Origin: Steromphala cineraria
Lineage: Eukaryota > Mollusca > Gastropoda > Trochida > Trochidae
Assembly (NCBI GenBank): GCA_916613615.1
Contig: OU744726.1
Location: 60,466,987-60,530,986 of the forward strand
Length of the DNA stretch: 64,000 nucleotides
Direction: 5' to 3'
The notes under the pieces were generated by a model. The model made no database searches and was not told the origin of the DNA. It saw only the letters and a program-made list of their open reading frames with translations. Both the position numbers and the translations under genes were made by a program. Of this stretch, positions 48,557-60,574 are shown piece after piece. How positions within the stretch are numbered: the stretch's first letter is position 1; the number at the start of each line of letters is the position of its first letter.

Positions 48557-49970
48557 TTACGTATACAAGGCTTAAGGGATTACGGTGACACCTTCGCCGA
48601 GTTTTCAAAATCTCGGAAAATCCGCGACTGGTTCGGCTCGTATCTCAAATACTACACATTGACATCTATCGCCGATTCTTTATTAGATTTAATACTTATT
48701 GGAAACAAGACACAGTCTTTCGATAATGTACTTAATTTTCCCAAACACGTATATTCGCGTATCCCCACTAAAATTACGAAACGCAACTTCAGCCAGACAG
48801 AAACCCAAGACTGCAGTGACGTCACAACACGGGCTTTTCTTTAACTTGTCTAGCATATCCTTCATATTATCATCAGAGCCTACAGAGCATATAAGTTATC
48901 ATTGACGGAACATTGCATCACAATTGTTGCCATCGTAGTGATCTCACAATTTAAGTTTTTACTTACTTTTCTACTTTTAAGGAAAAGCCGCTGAGGCTGT
49001 AATTTTTAAATCATAATCTTAAAACTAAGATGAGACAATAGTTTACATTCGCTGAGATCTATTTACTATAATGTGATCGTTTTCTTAATAAAAAGTTGTT
49101 TATATTTTTACTACTGAATTCTTTAACGTCAATATAAATATGTAGCGTACACAAATGATTGTGATACCAAACACAACATTTTTTTCGCTGAATCAAACCT
49201 TATATAAAAGAACCAAATTCCAAATTATTTAAAATATATTTCACTGTGCGGGATTGTTCGTAAAACTCTTGTGCTACCATGTAGATGAGAACAACAATGA
49301 TTCTATACAAAATGAAAAATATCATTATGTTAATTATCTTTCGATTAATTTGTAAAGAGAAACAAGTGTACTAAAAGTGTTGTTTTATGCTTATTTTGTT
49401 GGTGAAACAGCAAATATGTTAAGGACATAATGAAAATATATTTTTTCAAGATATTTTTAAGGAGGTTCAAAAACGCCGGATAAGTACAGCTGCCTACCTC
49501 AAAGAGATTATGTAATGCATTCTTTTTTAGAATAACAGATGATTATCTCTATTAGGATTATCTATTGGAATGCAATGAGCGTATATCCGAGACAATATGC
49601 ATCTTAAAATGGCCTATTTGACATTTTATACCACGCTTTTTAGCGTACCGCCGAATCTCAATAGCGAAAGCTTTGAAAACTCACTGGAGCGTGACTGGCT
49701 CCGCCCAGGCAGCTAGAGGGTGTCGGCGTAGAGCTGGCTCTTCTGTCTATCTACTTGTCTTCCAAAATTCTTGAACGAAAACTTATACAATACGGTTTAT
49801 GTGTATAAGTCTGAGTTATGTGGAAGCCAAAATAGTGAGGGAAGCATCGTGTTGTATGTAAATCGACAGTTAAAATGTGCTAGGGCACATGGGAAAATGA
49901 TTATGAGGTGGAACCCCTGATCTTCTGACGTGCATTCTGGGCCGACACCAATAATTCTAGTACCAATATC
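48557..49970. other. Non-coding, nothing firmly recognised
   Basis: Contains a CRE-type TGACGTCA at 48816-48823. A less AT-rich block at about 49620-49740 may be part of a repeat. No exon recognised. Confidence 0.4.
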
Positions 49971-50451
49971 CATTCTCTCCCCACAAAGGCAGATCAAGTC
50001 ATGTTGACTTAGCCTCTGTTCTATTTCGCTGAAATCCGTGGGTTCCGGCAGTTTCCCCTTGCGGAAAAAACCCCGCATCACAATCCATTTGAATTTCTTT
50101 ATCAAATGACAACGCTTCTCGCATGGAAAGGGTGGTTCATATCACAATGCTTTTGCCTTGATTCAGTAGTGGGTTCCGGCAGTTTCCCCTTGCGGAAAAA
50201 ACCCCGCATCACAATCCATTTGAATTTCTTTATCAAATGACAACGCTTCTCGCATGGAAAGGGTGTTTCATATCACAATGCTTTTGCCTTGATTCAGTAG
50301 CCAAAACGATGATTTAAGAACCGCGTCGCTGATTGCACAACCAACTTAGATTGCCTCAAATCAGGCATCTCCCTTTCTATCCCACAAAGTCGGCGTAATA
50401 GAACAGAGGCTAAATCAACATCAGTTGATCTGCCTCTGTGGGGAGAGAATG
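49971..50451. mobile_element. Inverted-repeat element of about 480 bp with an internal duplication
   Basis: The left end CATTCTCTCCCCACAAAGG...AGATCAAGTCA and the right end TTGATCTGCC...GTGGGGAGAGAATG are reverse complements over about 55 bp, continuing through AGCCTCTGTTCTATT and its complement. Partial copies lie at 3048-3105 and 11862-12045. The minus frame at 49797-50105 falls partly inside it and is not regarded as a gene. Confidence 0.7.
50040..50300 (+). repeat. 130-bp direct tandem duplication
   Basis: Two nearly identical 130-bp units (50040-50169 and 50171-50300) begin GGGTTCCGGCAGTTTCCCC and end TTGCCTTGATTCAGTAG. They differ at only a base or so (GGGTGG versus GGGTGT), which implies a recent duplication. 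Confidence 0.9.
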
Positions 50452-50595
50452 ACGTCTTTGAGGAAAACGTCTTTGAGGAATCCTAGCATTGCAAAGCAGA
50501 GACGAATCATGATGAAATGTCACTACATAAGATTCATTCTGTGTAAACATCTTAGATTGTCATGAATAACAATTAACCGTTATAATTTTGACAGG

Positions 50596-50712
50596 TTATT
50601 GGAGTGACCAGGGGTCGAAAATTCAAAAACACTATTTTTTATTTTGCTCTACAAAATTCTTGATAAGTGATCAACAGCTTTAATAATAGGCCTTAGTCAT
50701 ATTTGTTCCTTA
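50596..50712 (+). repeat. Dispersed repeat, first part of an interrupted copy
   Basis: GAGTGACCAGGGGTCGAAAA, TTTTATTTTGCTCTACAA and GTGATCAACAG align with 54510-54590. The copy resumes at about 51175. Confidence 0.5.
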
Positions 50713-50738
50713 ACACTCAACCAAATAATTTAAGTTAT

Positions 50739-50854
50739 ACCATTCAGAGGCGGGGTGCATGGGAAGATATCAGCCTCGAGCTTGGTGTTACATGTATGCG
50801 ACGAGCCGAAGGCGAGAGGCTGATATTTCCCCATGCATCCCGTCTCTGAATGGT
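50739..50854. repeat. Foldback with arms of about 40 bp
   Basis: ACCATTCAGAGGCGGGGTGC with ATGGG, GATATCAGCCTC pairs with GAGGCTGATAT, CCCCATGCATCCCGTC and TCTGAATGGT. The loop contains CGAGCCGAAGGCGAG. It lies inside the interruption of a dispersed repeat (50596-51410), so it may mark the inserted element. Confidence 0.7.
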
Positions 50855-51174
50855 GTAACGGATTTATAGTATAAAGAAAAACGTTAACTGCGTAAACCCT
50901 TTGACTACGGTTTGTTCAAAGCTACATTGATCAAAAGAAACCAGCTTGATCAAGACATGTGTTCGAGGTAACATACATTGTACATTTCAAGACGCTCAAT
51001 CTGCACGCTTTTTTCATGGTTTTTATGTGCCAGGGTATAATTTATCACCCCGCTCAAGAGGGTGATATCAGTATTTATCCAGGGTCACGTGGACCACTGA
51101 GAGATCTAGCATCTTACATGAGGTAGGATAATGTTGATGATTTGTTGTCTCAGGGAACCTATATTGAATATTTT

Positions 51175-51410
51175 AAGTCAAAATAAAGACAATCGAAATT
51201 TCGCAAGTATGACCCATCTGTCCATTGTCCCTTGCCATATTTTGAAATTCTGCACCAGTGACCAGACAAAATCAAGGTTTTTCACACATTGACCAATCAT
51301 GATCCTTTGTCAGTGGTGCTGTAGTTTTTTTATTGACGCCAAAACGAAACCCAAATAACATGATAACAAGATACACTTGCGTGTGAACAAACTTAAAGAT
51401 CCATATTCAA
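51175..51410 (+). repeat. Dispersed repeat, second part of an interrupted copy
   Basis: TATGACCCATCTGTCCATTG, CCTTTGTCA, TGATTGACG-like TTATTGACGCC, ACATGATAAC, AAGATACAC and GTGAACAAACTTAA follow in the same order as at 54690-54915. Confidence 0.55.
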
Positions 51411-52902
51411 AGTGTAGTGAAATTCAATATTGTTTAATGTTTCTACGGTATTCATTGTATTTTTTGGCAAATTTTAACGACCAACCTAGAGAAAATCTAA
51501 ACAAAATTAATAAAATAGGAGACAGTTTGCCAAAATGACCGAAACAGCCGCCGTTGAAGGCCAATCAGGCGTGGCCTCTTGCAATTTGGGTTTCCTAAAT
51601 ATACGCCTGAAAGCCGTCTTTGTCGCGCAAATAATGATGACGTCACCGAAAGCGGGTTCTTTTAATGCTATGGCACTTTTGCAGAGGATACTCTACTTTG
51701 GACGTCGACTTAAGTATTTATTGTTAAAACATGTTAATATGATATCAAACTATCGACGAAAGTTTTTTTCTACCGAGTGATATATTTATTTCTCAATGGA
51801 TGAATTTCACCACGAACCGCATGCTAGTATGAGGATAGGGCTCTAAGTCACGCTGCTTTATAACTTTGATATAAAATTAAATAACAGTGTATTCAACTTA
51901 AAAATTCAAGTCAATCACTTAATAAGGTTTTGTATTCGGAGTTTTATTCAAGAAGAAAACAGGATTAACGAAATCAATTAAATACATTTTTAATTCATGA
52001 AGTAACGACAAATTGATCATCATCATCAATTTCATATTTTGTAAATTATATATGATATTGCATAAGTCACTTTGAAGTTTGAACATTAACATTTTGATAA
52101 ATCAGTAGACGTTCATATAAATCCCCAAAAACGATTTCAATGAAAAATAACTTGAAGAAAATTCATAAAAATCATTTGCGTGTATCTTTAAGAAGTAATG
52201 GTTATTAAAACCTTCAAATTGCAATGTTTGTACTTGCGACAAGATAATCGCATTCACATAAGGATTAAGTTGCAACAATCTATGATTGTCTTACTCAATA
52301 AATAAGCTAAAATAGTTCCAGCTTTCTTATACATTGAATGTATCCGATGTTGGTTTTCATATAAAGTAACACCAATATCAGGGCAGTATATATACTACAT
52401 AATAGCAATCCGAAACTTAATCAAGACACGCTAGAATGTATTTGTAATATACCCCAGTGTATAATAAATACGGTGAAGATAGCATCAGTAATCTTTACCA
52501 GCAACGGAATTGCCCATACATTGTTAAAGCTATATCAGTCTATCATTTCTAGACAGTATTGGAAATCAATTGGCTTGCTCCTAAACACGAGGGGCTAATG
52601 TTTCTTGCCCTTTTTTGATGAATTGATATTGTTATGTTAGGAAGTATCCCAATATACACTAGACAGAAATGTCATATTTTTCACATATCATCAGGAAATC
52701 ATTTCTTTGATTGGCATTTTAAAAATTGAAGCGTAAAGACTGACAAGTATATGTATGGATAACAACTCATGCCAAGCAATATCGAAACGTTGCCTATGCA
52801 GAAAATCGAAGTTGTCTATCCATTCAAAATACTATAATTTTGCATTTTTACAGAACGGAATATTCACACTCTGCATCTACAGTCTTTGATTTGTCAGAAA
52901 GC
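51411..52902. other. Non-coding, nothing recognised
   Basis: An 81-codon plus frame at 51535-51780 (with a CRE-like TGACGTCA at 51639-51646) has no recognisable domain. Confidence 0.4.
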
Positions 52903-53267
52903 TTAAAGGGGCAGTAGCACGTTTTTAGGGGGAATATAAGGTGATGTCAGGAAAATGAAAATTAATGGTTCCAATTGAAAGACAATGTATTCAAACTAAA
53001 TGAAGCAGTAATTATTCAAATATATAACGTAAAGTTCAGCCATGCGATTCAATTTTCTTACACAAAATGAATTAAAGGTGTTCACACAAAAATGGCCGCC
53101 AATGGATTTTATGTGAAGCCTCATACTTTGTCCTCTGACTATGGGTGATTAGCTTGTGTAATGAGATTGTTGACACTGTCAATATGATACATTTATCATT
53201 TACTTACAATTATAAGAGACAAATTTAAAATGTAAAATTATCAAAAAACGTGCTACTGCCCCTTTAA
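52903..53267 (+). mobile_element. TTAA MITE, full-length copy (M)
   Basis: Both terminal repeats and TTAA flanks are intact. It carries AAAATGGCCGCCAATGG in the interior. Confidence 0.88.
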
Positions 53268-54499
53268 CGGTAGTATTTGACTTATAAATTATCCATATCA
53301 ATATATCAAACTATGATCTAGAGGAAGTGCCACTGAAACAAATTAAATATATTTTTACACAATCAGTAAAATTAATATGCAAATTTAGAAATGTTATAAT
53401 TCATTCTATTCTATTGTGTTATTTAAATTAAATTGACTTGCCATTATTTTGTAATGCTTCATTTTGATTTTTCTCGTAACATGATTTACGTTCTTAACAT
53501 CTAACATTACGACAATTATTTACTTGCTTCAAATTTCATTGGTTTTATGTGGTATAGTGTTTTACCATAATGCAAAATTCATAACCAGAAACTTCAAATT
53601 TTGTCAAAACAATTGTTGTATTGAGTCAATAGTAGAACCATATGTTTTCCAAAAAAAAAGATTCCAGAAGACATCGATAAGAAATTCAAGCTAAGCAGGA
53701 CATTTATAAACAAACATATTGTTTTGAATCCAGAACTACTGTTATCAGAACAAAATCAATTGAAAAAAATTCGGAGAAGAGATCTTATTTCAAAATTACG
53801 AATTAAAACATTTAGATGATATGCATTTGAGTACGTAGGAGAACATTTTCAAGTTTCAAGCAACACCATCGAATTTGTATTGGTAATATTGTTAATCTGG
53901 AACTTATAAAGAGTAACATTTTTATGCAAAATCCAACGTTTTAAACTGTTTACATTTACCTAAAACTATGTTCTCAAATGTTAAAATAAGAAAAATATAT
54001 CTCTTAATCTCATCGAAAAAGGAGGGAAGTAGAGCAGCCAAGATGATACTATTAAAACTGTCTACCTCATGAATTATGAAGATGGTAAATTTGTATCTAT
54101 CTAACAAAGACACATTTTTGGTTATCATAAGGTGAAATCATATCAAATCAACTAGGTTTTACCCTTTGGAAATTAAGACCATATCAACTTCTTTATTAAC
54201 AACAAAATGAGATTTACGATTTGTGAGATAAAGTTTAGTCCAGTTTATCATCTGATCTGCAATAAATAATATATTCCAACTATTTTCAATTCTCCTTAGA
54301 CAAAATTAGTAAAATCGTTATTTCCAAGAAACATTGTAAACTTACCTGCGTGTTATATTCTAAATATCATGTAATTTGATGCATCCTAGCATTGTTAAAA
54401 AAACGGATGATGTTAAAATTTCACGACATAAGTTAGGATTCATTGCATCCACATATCTTAATGATATACTTAAAAGTTATCCGAAACAAATTTGGCAGG
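53268..54499. other. Non-coding, nothing recognised
   Basis: Very AT-rich. No exon or repeat recognised. Confidence 0.4.
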
Positions 54500-54915
54500 C
54501 AATTAAAGTGACTAGGGGTCAAAATTTCGAAATCACTATGTTTTATTTTTCTCTACAACATCCTCCATTAGTGAGCAACAGGTCTGGGCTTACGTCATTT
54601 TTGTTCATTTGCTTTAAGTCAATTCAATATACTGAATTCGTTTACAGAGTGTCTATATCGACGACTTTAATTCAAATTTAAGAAAATTGGAATTTCAATT
54701 ATGTGACCCCATCTGTCTATTCAACCTTGCCAAATTTAGAAACCTTTCACAACTGACCACATGATCAAAAATATGGTTTGAGGTTATTTTACATATGGAC
54801 AATTGGTATGCCTTTGTCATAGCTACTGGGGGTATTTGATTGACGTCCAGAAGAAATCCAAATTACATGATATTTGCACTAAGATACACAGACAAGTGAA
54901 CAAACTTAAGATACT
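54500..54915 (+). repeat. Dispersed repeat, uninterrupted copy
   Basis: The most complete copy of the family also seen at 45801 and, split in two, at 50596-51410. The 101-codon plus frame at 54376-54681 runs into this repeat and is regarded as incidental. Confidence 0.55.
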
Positions 54916-56584
54916 CAGCTGTATGTCAATGTCCTACTATTCCTCTGCTTGAGAACGACGCAAGAATCTGTGTTGACACGTCGCATACAATGAACAAAGA
55001 AGTTGTCCATAAATTCCTCTGCATTATTTTCATTCCAACTTCTAAAATGCCTTTTAAAGAAGTTATTGCTATCAAGATCAAATTATTGTTAAAAAACATA
55101 TTTGACATTTTAATATGTGTGCTCAGGCAGAATGAAAATCTAAAGCATTTATCGACCACTCAAGGCCAACTAACGCAGATTTCAGTAAATCATAAGTTGC
55201 ATTTCTCATTGGTGTCATATTCCCCAAAGACATGCTTCAACAAACACCGGACTGTAATGCATCCTTGAGGGTAATTGAATGGCAAACACAACGTTATTGA
55301 TGCCTTGGGGTGGGCATGACTAACCCTAACTTACAACCTTGATGTGCAATGGCAAGAGACAATATGTCAGTATACCAGTAGCAAGAAGAGACGCAGTCGT
55401 GCTACATCCTCCCATATCACTGCATGTTGGGAGCGCAACGGAATCTACACCTGACAGTTAATCAATGAAATGCAAAAAGTCAAATCGCAGCACAAATTTA
55501 CTTTAAACTTTGAGGAAATTGAGGATCAGGAATCTGTTCATTTGTACTTTCTGTATACATTAAGATATTTTTGCTATATTTTCAACTTCTTCAAGGGTAA
55601 TATGACTTTACTACTTTTTAAAAATATAGAATTATATCAAAAATATAATTTTTATTCCAACTCTTTGTTCTGTTGCTCTAACATATGTTTGTATAGAAAC
55701 CTAAAAGAACAACTCCCTTTCAAACTGTAAACTTATCGCAATATCATTGTTGGTACTTGTAGAAAACAGACGAACTATAAAATTGTGCAATGATGGTAAC
55801 TAGTGTATCTCCAAACAAATATTTGCACTTTCATAAAAAATATCAACTCTCTTCTATCAGTGATAAGCACTGGTTAGGAAATGAAATGTATAAAACGTCA
55901 TTGCAATAACGTTTGACTCCAATTATTACAGATTATTACATTATGTGTTTTCTCGAATGCGGAACAAAATCCAATATTTTCATTTGATATTCCAAACATT
56001 TTCAATTGTCAAACGGTTCGATATCTATTCTTTCCACTTTCATATCTTTTCACATTTAAATCTAACCCTTTTTTAAGCCTTGGTGTTCGAAATAATTGAC
56101 GAGTCAGATATCATCATGTGAAAACATTTAAAGCAAATTAATGCAAAGTATGTACAGCCAAAACAAATCCATCTCCAACTGTTGTTTGATAACAGTATTT
56201 AATCAAAATCAAGTTCTACGTAAATATATGCATTTGTGTTACTATCTCTTCATCCGTTACACTTTTACACTTAAACATCCACTAACCTCGACTTTACCAC
56301 TTCCCGAGTTTCGTTCAAAGATTTTTCAACAAAATAAAAACGGGACTTGATTATTATTTGGAATTTCAGGAATAAACAAAGCGACTCTTTAAAACATAAA
56401 CGCATTTGAAGTATTAAAGAGTACTGGTGTCATGTATGCAGTGATGCAAACAAATGTAAGAAAAATCAGGTTGCAATGTCTAATAATGTAGGCATATGAC
56501 CATTTGTGAAATTATTCGCCAATTGACGCATCGAGTCGAATATATGAGGTATGGCATACAATTGTACTTCTGAGCGGAAAGTCT
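54916..56584. other. Non-coding, nothing recognised
   Basis: Overlapping frames at 54926-55268 and an 86-codon frame at 55470-55730 have no recognisable domain. Confidence 0.4.
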
Positions 56585-56750
56585 TAATAGAGACAAAGTT
56601 TATGTAATAACTGTTATTTGCTTCTCGTGGGTAGGGACTACATCAATAATTGGGCCTCGCTGAGATAGGGAGATAGAGCGGCCGGTGATTCTAGGATCTG
56701 ATATGCGAAATGATCGTTAATCAGCCAAATGTGATGTGTGCTGTGTGCTT
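56585..56750 (+). repeat. Dispersed repeat, copy 2 of a pair with 40181-40378
   Basis: Shares ordered blocks with 40181-40378, including GAGATAGGGAGATAG and GGTGATT. It is slightly shorter through internal deletions. Confidence 0.7.
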
Positions 56751-57103
56751 AGGATAAATATCCTAAATAGTATAACCAAGAGTAAGACGGCAGTGTCGTA
56801 TTGCATGGCTTTCTTCATTGCTTGCATTGCAGTTAATTCTGAATTCAATGTATTAGTTTTTTTCCAGTTTCTCCTTATACTTTCAGAATGATTAAATGTT
56901 CAATACGAAAATAACGTATTTTTATATTTTTCAACGTATTTTTATATACACCAAATTGTTTGTGAAATCATACATTTTATTTTAGTTGTTTCCTGTATGT
57001 ATTTTACTGTTGTGTTGTTTATCTGCTTACCAGTATTGGTATTTAATAATTTATAAGTTCATTATATTTATCTTATTCTGAAATTTTACTTGACAACGTT
57101 TTC

Positions 57104-57450
57104 TTAAAGGGGCAGTAGCACGTTTTTAGGGGGAATATAAGGTGATGTCAGGAAAATGAAAATTTATGGTTCCTATTGAAATACAATGCATTTAAACTCA
57201 ACGGAGAAGTAATAATTCAAATATAAAATGTGAAGTTTAGCCCGGCGATTCATTTTTCTTACACAAAATGAATTAAAGGTGTTCACACAAAATGGCCGCC
57301 AATGGATTTTATGGAAATCTTCATACTTGGTCCTCTGACTATGGATGATTGGGTCGTGTAATGAGATTTTTGACACTGTAAACAGAATACATTTAGCATT
57401 AACTTAAAATTATCAGTGAACAATTTTAAATATAGAATTATCAAAAAACA
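57104..57450 (+). mobile_element. TTAA MITE, copy (N) lacking its right end
   Basis: Starts TTAAAGGGGCAGTAGCACG and is normal up to TTATCAAAAAACA, where the sequence changes to unrelated AT-rich DNA. The right terminal repeat is gone. Confidence 0.8.
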
Positions 57451-58037
57451 ATTAATTATTAAATCAATTATTTCTGCTAAAGTGTGATCAGTCTCAGATC
57501 TTCCTTGTTTACCTGTATTTATATGTTTACAAAGTATGCCACAATACATACATGCCACACGAAGATGCACAAGGCGGTACTTGTGTTGCTATTATTTAAC
57601 AGAGTTACAAAGGACCAATAACTGACGAAGTCTGGCCATTAAACAAATCTCTTTTAAATCTGAAATCAATGATGGTATTCTTTATGGATCGACTATTCCC
57701 TGTTTGGTTCTAAAATGCAAAGATGACAGTTTTAATAGATTCAGTTTGCCCTGAATTCAAAAACGTGAGATTGTGAACATCTGATTAATCAAGATATTCT
57801 TGTAAGAAGTGTATTTACTCTAGACAAACAGACTTACTCTTGTATACTTTATGGCAGTAGGCATCGCTTGTAGGACATTCGCAGAGTTCTAGAATCTTGA
57901 ATTGGAATCAAAGACTTGCAAAAGGTTTAATGCATCTTTCCCTTTAGAAAGTCTTGAGTAAAAAACCAGTTTAAAGTACATTGACAATATATCTGTATAT
58001 GGGAGAACTGTAAAAATCAAGTTTTATTTCTGGTATA
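57451..58037. other. Non-coding, nothing recognised
   Basis: AT-rich, without recognised features. Confidence 0.4.
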
Positions 58038-58215
58038 TACAGTAGAACACGGATATAACGAACTCCAAGGGACCAAAGAATTTAGTTCGCTATAACCGGT
58101 GTTCGCTATACGCATATGATTTTAATGATTTTATATGGGGACGGGACCTGAATTTTTTTTCACTATATCAGATTGTTCGCTATATCCGAGTTCGCTATAT
58201 CCGTGTTTTACTGTA
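58038..58215. mobile_element. pogo/Tigger-type MITE with TA target sites
   Basis: The element CAGTAGAACACGGATATAAC...GTTATATCC-like...CCGTGTTTTACTG (58040-58213) is flanked by TA on both sides. Its terminal repeats pair over about 26 bp, with GAACTC near the left inner edge and GAGTTCGCTATATCC on the right. TA duplication and CAGT ends fit the pogo/Tigger group of Tc1-mariner. There is no coding frame. Confidence 0.7.
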
Positions 58216-58707
58216 CATATTTTATTAATTTAGCGACTAAAATATTCTGAAAACGTCGACTGAAATTATTGTGTCTAAAATGTAATTAAACATTATAATT
58301 AAAATGTCAAATCATCATAAATGTGATGAAAACAATTTCCGGAATTTGAATAAAACTACAAATAAACTACAAGGCTTTGTGATTAGAGTACGGTTTCTTA
58401 GTAATCATTACATACTCGGGTGAGGGAAAATAAAGTGATTCGTATATTTAAGAGTCACATTAATAAGAATTATTACAAAGTAATTATAGATTTGACAAAC
58501 ATGTCTTTGTCGCGTATACGTCTCGAACAAATAAACCTAAGTTTTTATAGGGCTCAGTTAATCGTTCAATAGAAAATGGATAATCTATACCTTTTAAATA
58601 ATTATTTTACTACCCTTTTTTAAATCTGTCCTATATTTAATAAATTGTAGCTCATTAAATCTAACCTTTCTTAAAGTATGGACTTTCATTAGGGAATTAT
58701 TTTTCTC
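58216..58707. other. Non-coding, nothing recognised
   Basis: AT-rich, without recognised features. Confidence 0.4.
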
Positions 58708-58786
58708 TTAAAGGGGCAGTAGCACGTTTTTTATAATTGGAACCATCACCCTATATTCCCCCTAAAACGTGTTACTGCCCCTTTAA
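58708..58786. mobile_element. TTAA MITE reduced to 79 bp (O)
   Basis: Both terminal repeats with TTAA flanks are present, but the interior is reduced to AATTGGAACCATCACCCTAT. Both target sites are retained, so it looks like an internal deletion derivative. Confidence 0.85.
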
Positions 58787-60522
58787 TGCATGTAAGGTGA
58801 ATATCGATCATTTGTATCTCTTTGTTAGTTCAACTGACGTGAACGGGAGTACATGTATAATAAATTGGTGAACTTTTATTTTATAAGGTTGTTGTGCCAC
58901 TGCCTGCTTTCGTTGTTTACGCATTCACAAATTCAATCGTGACGTGAAAAGTGTCATCACTGGAGGAAGATTGGAGTCAATGATTTATTCTTAATGTACG
59001 ATAATGTAATAAAATACATTGATTACGTAAAATACAGTTGTGTTATCATGTATAACTTGTACTTACTGATAACACATTTCAAAAGCTTTTTCTGAATATA
59101 ATTTTGTGTTGAAAAGTGGTCGATTTTCATATAAAAAAAAAACAATTTAAATTTTATTAACCATGTTAAACCATTGGTTCAGATGTCCAATGTTAATTGT
59201 AAAGGAACTTGAGGTTGACAATTTCAAAGGTTATTGACCTCACAGGCCAAGTTTCTATAATTACGCGATATCTCGAGTTGCATTTTGTCAGTTGCCGAAA
59301 GTTAAAGCAAACAATTCTGACTAAGATAGTATATACTTATCTGAAAATGAAGAGGTTTTCACTAGCAAAATATTCGAAACATTACGAAACTTTGCAAGTG
59401 GCAAATCTTTATACGATTCAAAACCGATACAATAAATGATAATGTATTCATTAAGACATGTCATTTGAAGAATTGAATGTTAACGTAACAGAAAACAAGA
59501 ACCTTTAACGGTATCTCATTGAATAACAAATCCTAAAGAAGCAGACAAGTCTATTCACATAATGTGTCCAATATGTAATTTAGAAGGTACATATTGACAT
59601 TTTTATAACATCTGAAACATTTCCTTCGTCGTTTGAAAAAAATCAAATTCAAAGAAGACCAACACAATTTAAGGCAATTGAAAACATCAATTGCATTGAT
59701 TTATGAAACTATATCGAGAGTAAAATTGGAAAGCTAACATGTACGAATTTTGGCCTTCAGTTTCTGGGGTTTTTTTTGCGACTTAGTAAACGCTTGAATG
59801 GATACTCAAGTTGTCTTTTCTACAAATAGGCAAAAGAGATCTTTTTTTATTTCAGCATTAGTCGAATTCGGCCCACAGTCAAGCCAGTGTGTTATGTCAA
59901 CTGACAGATGTGAAATGAGGTGTATTCAAGAATTCTTCTCATGTACTTGCATTTCGTTACCTATACATTGTGTCCTTGTATTCATTGTGATTTCAAAGAT
60001 GATTTAATCGTAACCTGTTTTATGTGTGACTCATAATATACGATAATACTGCCTGGCACATATAATTCGAATATCATATTTATGCTTTGTTAAGTTTTCC
60101 TTATCATTATCAAATATATTAACGAGACATTCATTGTGGTGAGAATGACTTATTTTGTTAAATGATATGACTAAAAGTAATATAGGAAGGAATACAAAAG
60201 AAAAAGGATATCTTGGATTTTGATAAAGAATTTTTTATCTTAAAATTTAACCAGATTATTATATAATGTGTTTATTAAACCGAATCTGTCCTTTCATAAA
60301 GAGATAATGTATCTTACTATTCTGCTTTTCCAAATACGCAACTTCATTCAGAAAAAAATCAACAAAAATAATACCGTACACCAAATAGCGAAACTGATAT
60401 GACCACAATTTCATTTAAATAAAAAAGCATAACTCGTCCTTACAAATGTGTTGTTTTCTATCGAAATCGCCACAAATTAAAATACATATTAGATATAAAC
60501 CTTTCTTTGTAACTTCGAGATG
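58787..60522. other. Non-coding, nothing recognised
   Basis: Frames at 59209-59439 and 59798-60007 have no domain signature. Confidence 0.4.
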
Positions 60523-60574
60523 TGAATAATCAATTACATCACCTAGCGCAATGAATAATCAATTACATCACCTA
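60523..60574 (+). repeat. 29-bp tandem duplication at a LINE 5' edge
   Basis: TGAATAATCAATTACATCAC followed by CTA occurs at 60523 and again at 60552. The second copy is the start of the recognisable LINE reading frame. Confidence 0.85.
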
